Made by a program: the position numbers and the translations under genes. From positions 434,001 through 498,000 of the forward strand of contig JAOTON010000770.1 in assembly GCA_034440635.1 (NCBI GenBank): a DNA stretch of 64,000 nucleotides, written 5' to 3'. Numbering within the stretch: the first letter of the stretch is position 1; every line of letters starts with the position of its first letter. The notes below the pieces were generated by a model, which was not told the origin of the DNA, did not search any database, and saw nothing but the letters and a program-made list of their open reading frames with translations. Below, one piece after another: positions 32,965 to 44,530 of the stretch. This DNA is from Lepas anatifera (Eukaryota > Arthropoda > Thecostraca > Lepadidae).

Positions 32965-33991
32965 TTAACCCTCGCCCTATCGGGGCATCGATGGCCCCCC
33001 TAAGGTTTTTTCGGGATAACAGAAAAATGACGAGACGCAGCACCGCGGTTGAGGGCCTTATCTCTCACCCCATCATGTTCCCACTATCCCTATTTTTTTA
33101 CCCCGGGTCACCCAAGGTCAGGTGACCAGGTGAGGTCAATCAAGGTCACCTCACTTCAACTTTAAGCTCTATAAAAGCTACATTTCTTTGACGATCGATG
33201 TGAAACTTCCTACACTTCATGACCCCTCCAGGGTCTACAAGGTGTATATCCGGGATTTTTCGATTTCTTGACCTGAGGTCAGGTCACGAGGTGACCTCTC
33301 CTATTGAAAAAACATGGGGAAGAGCTGTCTTATGCTCTTAAAGTCACAGAAACGATTGAAAATGCTCAGCTTACTCAGAAAAGCGTTCTTGGACACCCTT
33401 TCACGGATCCCAGGTGCCATATTTTCCCTTTGACCTTTCCGAAATCATCCAAGGTCACCAGAGGTCAAATACAGAATTTTGACAATAACATTCGACCTAA
33501 TTAAGCTTGAGCGCTAAACCAAACATCAACGTGTGTGTCTCGTCACTGGTCTTCATTTAATATAGAACAAGGTCACTTTTTGACCTTTCGTGACCTCAGG
33601 TCATATTAGGTCACGAGGTGACCTCTGGAGGTTAAACCACTGGTGGGAGGTCATTACGTTCCATATAGTGGAAAAATTCCTGTCATTTTCATATCAAATG
33701 TACTTTACCAGATATCAATAGCTCCAATGGCATAAGTGTTATGTCCAGTTTTCTCAAGCATTGTATATTTTAGTAGAAATAGCCTATTGTGACCCAACTT
33801 GACCCCTGGAGGTCAAAACATTGACCTGAGCGCTTAAACTTGCAAAACAATTTCTTGCTGAATTCACGCGAGATTTCTAATGCAGTTTGCAGATTTGCGC
33901 TAACCCCCATATTTTCTGAGTTAGAGGGGGACCATCGATGGTCCCCGGTGGGGTGAAGGTCACGTAGGACCCCTGGTGGGGCGTGGGTTAA
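32965..33991. mobile_element. TTAA-bounded element, second family
   Basis: This 1,027-bp element lies between TTAA at 32965-32968 and 33988-33991. Its ends read CCCTCGCCC and, inverted, CCCACGCCCC; the inner flanks share ATCGATGG. The CCC start after TTAA is the standard form of piggyBac ends. The interior is non-coding and full of GGTCA/TGACC words (for example 33113-33155 and 33570-33625). It lies in the spacer between the two convergent kinase genes. Confidence 0.7.
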
Positions 33992-34920
33992 GACTGACTT
34001 CCTCCTCCCTTTTTTGCTGGTGGTGATGCTTATGAACCGACAGGTCAAATTTAGTACCCTGCGTGACCAATGCCATCCCCATCCCGCACTATAATCATCA
34101 GGGCTTTAGAGCGTGCCAGTGATGATGATTACAATGATGACTGGGGGTGAGGCTCCCGAATTCAGACTGGGTGGCTCTGTAACCGACAGGTAGGACATCT
34201 ATTGGAAAGTGTTTATTTACACCATATACCTGGCAACAGCTATCAGTATTACAGTGAAATCCTTCCAAACATGATTGGGATCCCTCAGAAAATAGCGTTC
34301 CATCCCATGGCGCTCAATCTGGTAGCAAACACAACTGCTGAAACCGAATATTTATTTCGCAAATCACTTCAGACGATCTTAAGTACAATACGTCTTTCAA
34401 TCTTATATCTGAGTTTGGTTATTCAACTCTATCTATTGAGTACAAGGCACTTCAGCTTAGGCGACTAAAATAGCATGTGAACGGCACACAGGCTTTACAC
34501 ATACAGAGAACTATCTCCAACACTAGGTGTGGATCTGGGGAGATCAGGAGGAAGCGTCTAATTCGCTGTTTCTAACACAATGAATGCACAACCTTCCCCT
34601 GTACTTTCTTCCACCCATTCCGAAATGCTACGAGAGTCACAAAGGCGGAATAATGTGGCGACAGTGATACACACGAAAGCTGTCGCAAATACGCTGGAAA
34701 TAAATCATCCGACGATTGATAGGCTCTAGGATATTGGTTCATCGTCTCCTCCCATCAAATTACTCGTGTTCGACACGCAAGGCCATTTCCTTCATCACCA
34801 AGTGAGAGAGGGGGAAATTGACATTAAGGGATCAGCAAAACACTGCTGAAAGACATCAAGCTAACAACGAAATCCTTGGTTCTTTTCGAGAAGAAAACGA
34901 TACACAGATCACATTCCAGT
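33992..34920. other. Probable 3' UTR / spacer of the minus-strand kinase copy
   Basis: No coding frame is convincing. On the minus strand an AATAAA (34351-34356 in plus coordinates) lies about 565 bp after the stop codon at 34921 and could be the polyadenylation signal. Confidence 0.35.
34351..34356 (-). terminator. Candidate polyadenylation signal of Drak-like copy 2
   Basis: TTTATT on the plus strand is AATAAA on the minus strand, downstream of the stop at 34921. Tentative because the hexamer is common in AT-rich DNA. Confidence 0.28.
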
Positions 34921-36950
34921 TTATCGACTATGGGCTTTGCTAGCGTTCGCCGGTCGAGAGCCAATGGAGATGACATTCGTTAGCGATCTGTTGCGGGGAC
35001 TGACGGACCTGCTACCGGAGATGTGGTCCCTTTGGCGAGCTTCCTCCGCCAGAGCGCGGAATCTGCTGACTGCGTGTGACACAGCGCCTCCACAGATGCG
35101 AGTAGGACGCTCCTCAGGGACGCGAGGGCGGCTGATCCTGTCTGTGACGCCTGGTAAGTCGCTGCATTCGCTGGATGTATCGCTGCCGTAACTGCTGGGC
35201 GAGCGAGCACTGAGAGAGCTGGAGCGACCAGGGGCCGACAGCCGATCTCTACTGGCATGAGCTGTCGCTTGCAGAGACGGAACACTCCGCTTCTTTTCTT
35301 GGGCTCGCAGCACACTAAGCCGCACGTCTTCATCTGTTGAAGACTTCTTCAGCTGGTTCCCATCCTCGCCTGGGCGGCCTCGTGCGGCTGCAGGCGTTGC
35401 TGTGCGAGTCACCTGATTGGCTGAGTCTCGGCGGCTCGAGCGCAATGTTGTTGCGCATTCAAAGATCGGTTCATGTGTCCGCCGGTTGACCTTGCTGTTT
35501 AAGGAAGGCGAGCGCGAGGTTTTGGTGGCCGTGCCTCTGTCCACAGAAGCGTTCTTCTCGCACAGGATCTCCTCTTCATCTTGAATGGACGCCAGACGTC
35601 CACGGACTGAAGCTGTGGCGGGAGCTGTGTCTTCTGACCCACTCTTCACACCAAGATGCTGGGTGATGAGTGGTACAGACGACTGACGTTTCGGCGATGC
35701 TACTCGTTTGTTTGTTGCGGGCACGGACAGCGTAGCCACAGAGGCCCTCCTCAACATGGGAGACGACCGTCGCGGAGGCAGTGGACTGCTCTCTGACCGT
35801 CTCCTGTCGCACTCGGTTCTGTCACTTGTCCGCGCCGATGTTGGCGAACTGGGTGAAGGTGTTGCGGTGCTGCTTCCTTTCGTGACTGACGCTCTTCTCG
35901 TCACTGATGGAGACCGCATGGGTCTCATGTGACGAGGGGACGTTGAAACGACGATGCCTGAGTCACAGCTGAGGGTGCTGGTTGTACTCTCCAGAGACTC
36001 TTGGCTGGAACTGAGTCGGCGGATCTTAATGGTGTTTTTGTTTTTGCACGATTCTATGCCCGCGATAAACTTATTTTCCTCCAAGTCGGTGCCCGAATGC
36101 AATCCTGAAGCAGCCGAAGATCTGCGTGGTGACACTGACTGTGAATTTCTCCGGGTGGTATCGGCAGCTAGCCTAGAAGACACTCTCTGACTGGTTGCCT
36201 AACCTCTCCATGATAGCCTTGTTTTCGTCCACCGGTATCAGCGACTGTTTTCGTGAGTTTCGTCGATTCTTCTCCCCGAGCCTTGGAGAGACTTCAGGAG
36301 AGGTTCCAGCAGAGTTGGGGCCTGACCCTGGCTCATTATGCTGGCTGTTACGTCTCATGATGGCAGAATCTGAGCTCTTTCTGTTCTGACGCAGCGAACC
36401 GCGCCAGTCCCCAGTCTCGGCCTGCGGGGTGGAGCTCTTTCGGCGGCCACGTTGACTATTCTGGCGCACTAGCTGCGGAGAAGACGCTCCCTCCGGAGTG
36501 GCGCGACCACCGCCCAAGACGGCTGCCACCTGATTGTGGTACTGGTCTCGCACCTGGAAGGTGTTGGGCGAGGGTGCGGTGCAGAGAACACCGCCACCCC
36601 TCCAAGGAGGCCGACCGCCGCTGGCGTCCGGCAGGCGTGACATGCTCGCCCGCAGCGTCAGCGGAAACTGGTCCACGCTCGCCGACTTGGCCACACCGAA
36701 GTTCATGTCACACAGACGGTCACGCGACTTGGAGATGTTCTTCTTGAGATTGCTCCTGCTGACCTTGACGGAGAGTGCTTCACGGCTCTTGGAGATGGAG
36801 CGCCGGAGAGTGCCTGGCTGGTAGGTGTCCAGGGTCAGTTCTGGGCCGGATGGCACCGACAGGAAGCTGCTGAGGGCGGGTGGCCCTGAGGGCGAAGCTG
36901 CCGGCTGCAGCCAGCGGTGCTGAAGCAGTTGCTGACAGGTCGGCCTCGCG
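34921..36950 (-). CDS. Drak: Drak-like kinase copy 2, terminal exon with one frame break
   Basis: The exon begins (36950) after GTTTTCAG, completes a Ser codon and ends the kinase domain with ARPTCQQLLQHRWLQP, a standard C-lobe ending. The tail shares with copy 1 the segments RRSISKSREALSVKV, SNLKKNISKSRDRLCDM, ASVDQFPLTLRASMSRLPD and SPNTFQVRDQY, then diverges. Many RxxS sites (RRNSQS, RQNSQRG, RRKSS) suggest basophilic-kinase or 14-3-3 sites. Near the end KKSSTDEDVRLSV and GAVSHAVSRFRAL match copy 1 again, and the stop codon is at 34921-34923. The frame breaks once, at about 36,173-36,200: one frame stops after NQSESVF, while RVSSRLAADTTRRNS opens in the next. At 2.0 kb it is shorter than the 3.5-kb exon of copy 1. 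Confidence 0.72.
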
Positions 36951-37567
36951 CTGAAAACGCACACATCATTCAATTAAAAACAATGAGGTTTACCTCAGTG
37001 GTATGAGCAGAAAATGCAAGCTAACAGTTGCGCGTGGAATTTGATGCAAAGCCAGCCATATTTTACACTCGGAGGATTAGATAGCTAAAAAATGGCAAGT
37101 GCGCTGCATGCTATTGCTGAGTTTTACGCTCCAGTCTTTTTTCACGAGTCTTGTACTTTTTGATCATTATTGCAGTGCTGGCCGGAGATAAGATGACAAG
37201 GATCTGAATGCCTACGGATAGAGGAGAAGAGGGGCCTGAAGACAGCCAGGGTTCATTACGCTCTCCCCGGGAACACGTGACCAGCATTTAATCTAGTGAA
37301 GCCTCTGGGTGGGCCCGAAATGTAATTGACGGCGCCCCTTGAAGTGCGAGGTGTACCTATCAGGGTTAATTAATTACTCAGGTTGTCCGGCACGCCCTCT
37401 GGACTAGAATCAGCCACATAGTTATCGCAACAGAATTTAGTGGCCACCTTACCAGTATGCTAGCTTATCTGAAGAAACCACCTAATTACGATTTGAAAGT
37501 TTTGTTTTGTATTCGAGGAAGTACAAAATCAGAAAAAAGCGTTGCAAATGGGACTAAAACACAGATA

Positions 37568-38472
37568 TTAACCCGTACCTGGCACAGGTCTGAACTGCAC
37601 GCACCTCTCACATAGGGTGAGGGAGGTTTGGCCAAACTCGAGAGGTACCCAACTGATTTCCTACATGTAAAAGGTCATCGATAGGCCCACCCAAAAATAT
37701 CCCAATATTTGTTGCTGATCATCTGAGGTTGACAAAACCAGGGTAAAGCTAGACTTCTAGAAAATATAGATCAAGTTTCTAAATAGCATTTGAAAGCTCT
37801 GGAAATGACAAACATGCATGCAGTCATCCACTTTGACGTCAGGCTTTTACTAAGGTCACCAGAGGTCATCAATGGCACGCTTTTCGGCTTTTTTGTTGTG
37901 TCTAAATTTTGAACGAAACAAGGTACAGTCTTAAATTTGGTATAATAATAATGAGTATGAGCATGATGAGCGCGAGTGATATGCAGCATGACCTTGAAAA
38001 GATCATTATTTGACCTCGACCAAAGGTACAGACCTTAATTTGACATTAAAATATCATGCTGCATAGAGCTTGAATCCTTGGGTCAAGACACACACATTGC
38101 TATATTTTGTTTTGTTCTAGGTCTAATGGTTCCCGACTTAAAAGGGATTTTCCGAATGGCTGTAAATTTGATCCATTTTTGCCCACTGTGACGACATGGA
38201 TCAACAGATATGGTTCAAACTCAGCTTCAAAGTAGAAGACGGTAAGGAGGTTCCGGCGCCGTTTCACTTTTTTCTCATCACTTTCGTTTCCCAGAACACT
38301 ATGCCTCATTTTGTGTTTTACTGTATTTTTTTAAAACGTGAGATCGTTTTAATATTTAGAAAATAAAATAATTATCTAATGCAGGCAAGTGTCTTTTTGG
38401 CTACGAACGGTTTCCTCACCATCTTGGAAAAACATGTGGGGCATCCGAGGCCCCCTGCAGTACGCGTGTTAA
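37568..38472. mobile_element. TTAA-bounded element, third family
   Basis: This 905-bp segment has TTAA at 37568-37571 and 38469-38472. Its ends are similar in inverted orientation: CCCGTACCTGGCACAGG on the left and CACGCGTACTGCAGGGGG on the right when inverted. GGTCA-type words occur inside (37853-37868, 37990-38015), linking it loosely to the other TTAA elements. There is no coding capacity. Confidence 0.5.
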
Positions 38473-39390
38473 GTTTCTGCCTTCGATGCCATGCCCACTG
38501 GAGTGCCATCAGAGTGATCATTAGATAAATGGATATTCGTGAACCGCGATCGCTCTGAATCATCATTTCAGTGCAACCGTTTACATTTTATGCTTGCCTG
38601 CCATTGTTTCATTGGTCCTTTACCTCCATCAGAATGAATGACCAATTGGCCATGAAACCAGGTCTGCATCCTGACCATTGCTCTTGTCTGATGGCACCCA
38701 TTTGTCTAGTGATGCCATAAAACGTGTCATACGTGGATAACACTCCATATAAGCGATGGAAATTATGCACTCGCGCCAGGTGCTAGCGAATGGCTCATTG
38801 AATATTATCGGCAGCGTGACAAGCAGGTGAAGCCCAAAATGATAGATGCTGCCTCAATGCTGCGAAACGACGCTCGACCAGAACCATCGCTACTCGTTCG
38901 GAAATATCCCGACAGAGATATGCCGTAAAGATAAGGTAAGGTTGTTAATCTCTTATAAGATGGCAAATTGATAATTAATGTTATCGGTCATTTGTTGTTT
39001 TCAAGGAACAATCCCGAGCTGGAGAATTAGTGAGGCGTGGTTTAGCGTGTGTTGGATGATACTTTTTCAACTTTTATAGTATCGATATTGTGTTTTAACT
39101 TTTCGATCACGAACAGCCTATCTGACCATGCAACACTTTAATACGGACAGTCATGCGCAAATGGGCTGAAATCAAACTTCCCAAATAACTGAAAAAGTAA
39201 CGGGAATTAGAAAGTCATGAAACTGCTACTTCCTGGCTGGGGACGATCCATCGTGACAAAGGGCTAGATGAATAGCCAATATTCCGGGAACAAGAAAGCC
39301 CGCTCCGTCTAAATATGGTAGTTCAATGACTGAGAGGGCGGCAGTGCTCAGGTAGCGGCACCTGTAACGCCCAGCTGAGGAGCGGGCGGG

Positions 39391-39430
39391 GTTCCAGTGA
39401 CGTCACTGCAGCAGAGCACCACTGACGTCA
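39391..39430. promoter_or_regulatory. Two full CRE sites in a GC-rich patch
   Basis: TGACGTCA occurs at 39398-39405 and 39423-39430, 25 bp apart, next to a GCGGGCGGGG box at 39381-39391. TGACGTCA is the palindromic CREB/ATF site. Two intact sites beside a GC box could be an intronic enhancer or cryptic promoter of the minus-strand kinase gene; activity is not shown by the sequence. Confidence 0.4.
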
Positions 39431-40062
39431 CCGTAAGCGGAGAAGGGTGGCTGATCTGTTGGTAAGAGCGACAGGTAACTGGCCAACGCCCTAGCACAAA
39501 GGCACGGGAGGGCGCTTTGGTCCAGGCCAACCCAGAGCACATACAGGAAACGTGGTTTGGGAAATGTATATGTTTTTGGTTCAATGTACTTTTACGGCAG
39601 CATGAGAAGTAGAATATGATCGAAGCGAAGTCCCAGGAACGATAAATCGGGAAACAGCATATTCCATCAACCATAACTAAAGGGGAATAATGTTTCAAAC
39701 CCCAAAACAAAACTCCGGAAGAAGATGGGGGTCATGCAGTTACCTTCCATCCTAGCCATGCTTTGTAGCCGGGGCGTGAAAAATGGTCTGTAACAACTGC
39801 ACACTTCCCAGTCTGGCGTTATTCATAGCTGAAGGCCCAAGTCTAAATAAATGTGTTAACGAAGGCGTGGAAAATTTGAGGGCATGGTCCATACGGTGTG
39901 ATGTTTTTTCGTTATCTTTTTTCACACAAATAAACAGAAAGGTTAATCGCGAGCATTTCTTGTAGCCCGAGTCCTTAACTGCATTCCATCGACATCAGTT
40001 CGAAGTAGAGCTTATCCAACACACGCATCAGTTAAAAATAACATTTTTAGAATCGTCGTCAC

Positions 40063-40242
40063 CTGGGCTGTTTGTGCAGGCAACTGCGCACGAAGTCCTT
40101 GGCGGCCTCCGACACATCCTCGAACAGCTCGTCGGGGAACTCGGGCTCGGCGGAGGCGATGTTGCGGAACGTCTCGGCGTCGGTGTCGCCTCCGAACGGC
40201 GTGAACCCGGTCAGCAGCACGTAGGTCAGCACGCCCACCGAC
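40063..40242 (-). CDS. Drak: Drak-like kinase copy 2, C-lobe exon
   Basis: This 180-nt exon encodes the same 60 residues as the plus-strand exon at 19790-19969 (SVGVLTYVLLTGFTPFGG to LHKQP). Only five bases differ, all silent. Splice sites are the TTGCCGGCAG acceptor (just above 40242) and a GTGACG donor (just below 40063). The split codon at the 3' end is AG|C, giving Ser, where copy 1 has Arg. Downstream intron sequence differs at once from copy 1, so the block of near-identity ends exactly at the exon boundary. Confidence 0.85.
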
Positions 40243-40367
40243 CTGCCGGCAATCGGGGGATGCATCCGTCAGAGAGGTAGGAGTGGAGCAGAGGAGCTGC
40301 TGCCAAGACCCTCCAGAGCCGAGAGGCTGCGCAGCTCCGGCAGCTGTCGGAGGGGAGCAACGGCAAC
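40243..40367 (-). other. Intron end conserved with Drak-like copy 1
   Basis: This is the counterpart of 19665-19789, with about two differences in ~125 bp. Together with the adjoining exon it forms a ~305-bp near-identical block. Confidence 0.7.
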
Positions 40368-40430
40368 AACGACAAAAACAGCAACAGCGACAACAACAGC
40401 AACAACGGTTACAATGACAACAACGGCATA
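40360..40430. repeat. CAA/CAG-rich simple repeat
   Basis: Imperfect CAACAA/CAGCAA/CGACAA units occur here. A shorter GTTGCC-type version is present at the same place in copy 1 (about 19,643-19,680), so the repeat predates or was carried with the shared block and has since changed length. Confidence 0.7.
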
Positions 40431-43400
40431 GGGCGAGCCGCCGGCAGCGGCGACACGTCAGCCACGCCGCGTCCAAATACTCTGGTTGGACCAATTCTAA
40501 TGACATTTTGGTAGGCCTTTGTCTCGATTATGAAACATTTTAGTACCCTTACGTTGATACTATATAGAAATTTGCAATATAAAATTATATAAATTTCATG
40601 TTGCGATGGCATCATGCCAGTCTGATGCAGGTCTTTAAGTCCGTATTCCGTATCAGACTTCAGCTGTGGAAGTTTGAAACTTTGGCTTATTTTTTAGAAG
40701 GCTGAGCAATGAAAGGTGAAATTTGTGCAGGCCTATAAGAGTGGTACTTGGCTCCATTTTGAGCGATATTGGAGTTAAGATGCATCATTACAGCGGGCCA
40801 TGCTTGAGTGTCAAGAAATCCAAACTCAGAGCATAGATAGGGGAAAAGTGAAGATAAAGTATCTGGGGCGGCAAATCTAAATCTATAATTGGTACCTTTG
40901 GTATATTTTGTATCGTGTAGTTTGCGTCTGCAGTTGTGACGGTATATTGATTATGCATTTTATTAATGATATCGGAAAATGTTTTTTAAACATTTTGTGC
41001 TTTCTTGTCAAGCTGATAAGGTTATATGATCAAATAATATTTATTTTATGTTTGCAAAAATAGCTGGTGTGTGATATCGTTTCAAAACCTCGTATATAGA
41101 AAGAAAGGTCACATCGGAAGCATAAAGCACTTAACAATACAAGGTGGGCAACTATTTTACCTTTGAGAACCATAAACAGCTTAGGGACCGATTCCTTCGT
41201 GCGTTCATGTTGCATACCTGGCAAAATATTTTACTTCCAACACACATGCATGTAATACATTAATTTCTACGAATTTTTAATATCACTGACCTCTTGGGGA
41301 CCAGTTTTGGTTCCCGTACCTTTCGGAATTTTGCCCAACGGGTATCGGAACCTCTAGTCACAATAACTGCATGCATGTTTTTTGTTTGACAATGGCTATT
41401 GCAACCTTTACTGAACGCCGTAATGAAGCCCTAAATTTGGTTAACTGCGCATGGTAGGAGGTCAAAATGTCTGATAGAGAAAAAATGTGTCCTTTCTGAT
41501 GTTAGGATATTAGAGAAAACAAGAGGCCTTTTAGGTTTTGATGCTTCTCCAAGCCATACAAGTGACCTTGGTCCTCTTTAGTCCACCGTAAATGTTAAGA
41601 AAGTGTTCTGGTCAAACCCCAAATCTAGCATTACCGGCACCACGTCTGAGAGAACACTTCTTTCTGAATTATAAACTTATGCGCATATTATCCTTCTCCA
41701 GAACTTCACTTTATTTAAGAGGTTATTTAGATAACTTTGCATGGTTATTTGACAACGCATCTTGTTCTTATACCATTAAGAGGTCCTCCACAATTTTTAT
41801 TTCATTCTTAGTTTGCAAAAAGATGATGGCTTTTGGATGGAAAAATGGATGGAAAGATGGAAAAATTTAGAAAAGTATTCAAGGGTAGAACATAAGTCGA
41901 CCATGCAAGCTTCAAACACAAGCCCCACGATAAAAATGTATTACGTGGTAAATGTAAGTGTTAACTTGGGATTTTTCGTAGCAAACTACATATTTGCATA
42001 ATATACATCCATTTGAAATTTAGCTTAAAAATGTTGCCCACCTAATGCATCATTCTCAATCTCTCTGAATTTTGAATGCGACGATAAGACATCCTTGGTC
42101 GGTAAAATCACCAAATAAGACACGGCTGTCACGTGCAAACATCTGATGCTGGGATGACAGCGATGCGCAGCGCCCATATGCGGCAGCACGCTTGAGCGCA
42201 GGTTTGGACCGAGAACATCCTCGCCGAGGGCATGAGCGGCGAGGTCGTGTTCCCTGTAGACGGCGGCGGTGCCTGTCGGCGCCTGGAGTGGCCGGCGCCT
42301 TATCCCCGGTACCTATTGCGCCCCTAGTCACATCCGGTGGCCCGGCTATTGTCGGCGGCGCGACCTCGACCGTGCGCTGGCCAGTCGACAATTACCCCAG
42401 ATCGCCGGGGCGCGCGGCGGCCGCCTCTCCGATGCTAACGAGTGGCCGAGAGCGCAGCGGCGCCCCCGACACACAGGCCTCGTTACTGATGATTGCGCCG
42501 CTATCTACCCACTGCATCAGAGCGAAGGCAGGACCTGGCCGCCACTGACACCGGGGTGGCAAAGACCGCCGCTCCGCCCCGATTCATTATGCGCCATAGA
42601 ATTCACCAGGCTACGGGACAGCCCGAGATCGATGGATCATCGCCGACGGTAATTATAGGTCTCAGTGTGCTGGGTGCCGAGTTGCAGGGGCTGGAGCGAT
42701 AGGGATCTTGGCTGCACCTTGGAGTGTCAGTCAGAGATAGGACGTCCGAATGGGTACCCGATTCTAATTGTACTGACCAGATAGTTTGGATTGTTTCGGA
42801 GCTGGACTTGGGCCTAGATTCCACTTTTACGCCACAGCAGTCACATTTTTGGATAATGATCGGATTTTGATTCGTTATCATGATCATTCGTTAACTCGAT
42901 CTGTCGCCGAAGCTTTGGAAATGGACCGGGTTGGACCGAAATTTTATTGGCCATGGCTCTTTAATTCCTCCTCAGTAGCTTCGCTAGGAAGTGCCTGTGG
43001 TTAGTCATGCAGAGTGATAAATATCGGTGAGACCGGTAATATCGCATCTTATGGGTCGATTGTTGCGGGTATTCCGATTTGGTAGCCACTGATATGAAGG
43101 CCAGCCGCACGAGGCCGGTTTAACGCCGCCGACAGGGACAGGAGCACTGAAAATTCACGGCTGCTGGAAGGTGGATTGTGTAACCTTCCAAATCCCTATC
43201 ATTTGCCAGCGGGACTGATCGTACTAACAGCCATAACATTTATGGAGAAATCGCGGTGATAAGGGCATCCATTGTCAATTTATCATCTGGGGCGTGGGCA
43301 TGTGTGAAGTGAGCCTTATTCTGGACGCTGAACGGTTGTGGGCCATTTTTCAGCCAGTGCGCGCGGCCGCGGGGGACGTGACTAGTGCTGGGCCGCAGCG

Positions 43401-44458
43401 GGTGGTGAGGGTGCTGACCAGAGCAGACCTGCGGCGGGCCAGCACGCCCGGCGCCGCCGCCGGCACAAAACCAAACACCAGAGCTCCCCACACGTCCAGA
43501 TCTGGTCACGCAGCCTCGTTACTGAGCTACACGGCTAGCCTGAGAAATAAAGGAATACACGGAAACAGGTTGCTCGGTTGGAAATCTGGTTATTATTCTG
43601 GAACAGAATAGCATATATGGTTAGTCTCTATGTCTAGGAGGCTACAAGAACGCCTTGCAAATAGTTTTACTTTTCCTATTTGGAATGTAGCCTTCAGTAA
43701 GAAACATTAAGCATGCCACCAGCCTATTGGGTTCCGAAGTGTTTCTGAAAGTAGCCAAATTTTATTTATATATTCTAACTCACACTTTATGTCCAAGAAA
43801 TATTTCTAAACTTCTTTAATTGTAATGAGAAAATTAGTTTCCGTAGTATCTCGTAGCTCAACGATACTGCAGCTAAAAAAATCGCCCCTCCATGATATTT
43901 CAGAATATTCAGCATTGGTAAATACATATCAAGCGCAGACCATAAATCTATATGCATTTAAAAGCGTTTGGTAGGTACAAACTCGGAAAACATTTGAGCG
44001 ACTAAAGTCGTGCTATTTATTGACTTATTCATGTTACGGATACTGATTATATTTGTTCGGAGTATTTTCTTGTATATATACGAGTACACCGGATGTATTC
44101 TGCCCGAAGATACACTGATGCGTTCATTCAAGTCGGCTCCAGTTCAACACACAAATTTGACGCCAGCTCCCTTCCGGAATTCTGTCGCCGGCAGCAGTTG
44201 GATTGACATGGGCACTTTTCCAGTGGAGCTTCTCCCCCGGAAAGCCAACGTCTAGCGTGCAGACCAATCCTGCATGCAACAAATCACCCAGCCCGATAGA
44301 GGTGCTGACTCGATGTCGCAGTGTGCGGCCTTGTCGTCTTCGACAAAAAAACAGCGCGAAAAACAACCGATCGCATGTTCACAAACAGCTGCAGACTAGC
44401 GGTGCACTTTGGTTCAGCTGCCTGAGTAAAGCAGCAATGAAGACATCAGAATCTTTTT

Positions 44459-44530
<72 letters not shown>

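Larger units (their letters stand above)
36951..40062 (-). other. Intron 3 of Drak-like copy 2
   Basis: This 3.1-kb intron lies between a GTGACG donor (minus strand, next to 40063) and the CAG acceptor next to 36950. It contains one TTAA-bounded element (37568-38472) and a GC-rich segment with two CRE palindromes. No other exon was recognised. Confidence 0.6.

Noticed and set aside
42056..42702. Overlapping open frames of 69-127 codons on both strands
   Set aside because: GC-rich DNA lacks stop codons by chance. The frames overlap in several phases and have low-complexity Arg/Pro/Ala content without motifs.
43290..43520. Minus-strand frame reading DLDVWGALVFGF, reminiscent of a kinase DxWG motif
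   Set aside because: Only a few residues fit, the rest is Ala/Arg-rich GC-driven sequence, and no splice sites or neighbouring kinase motifs support an exon.
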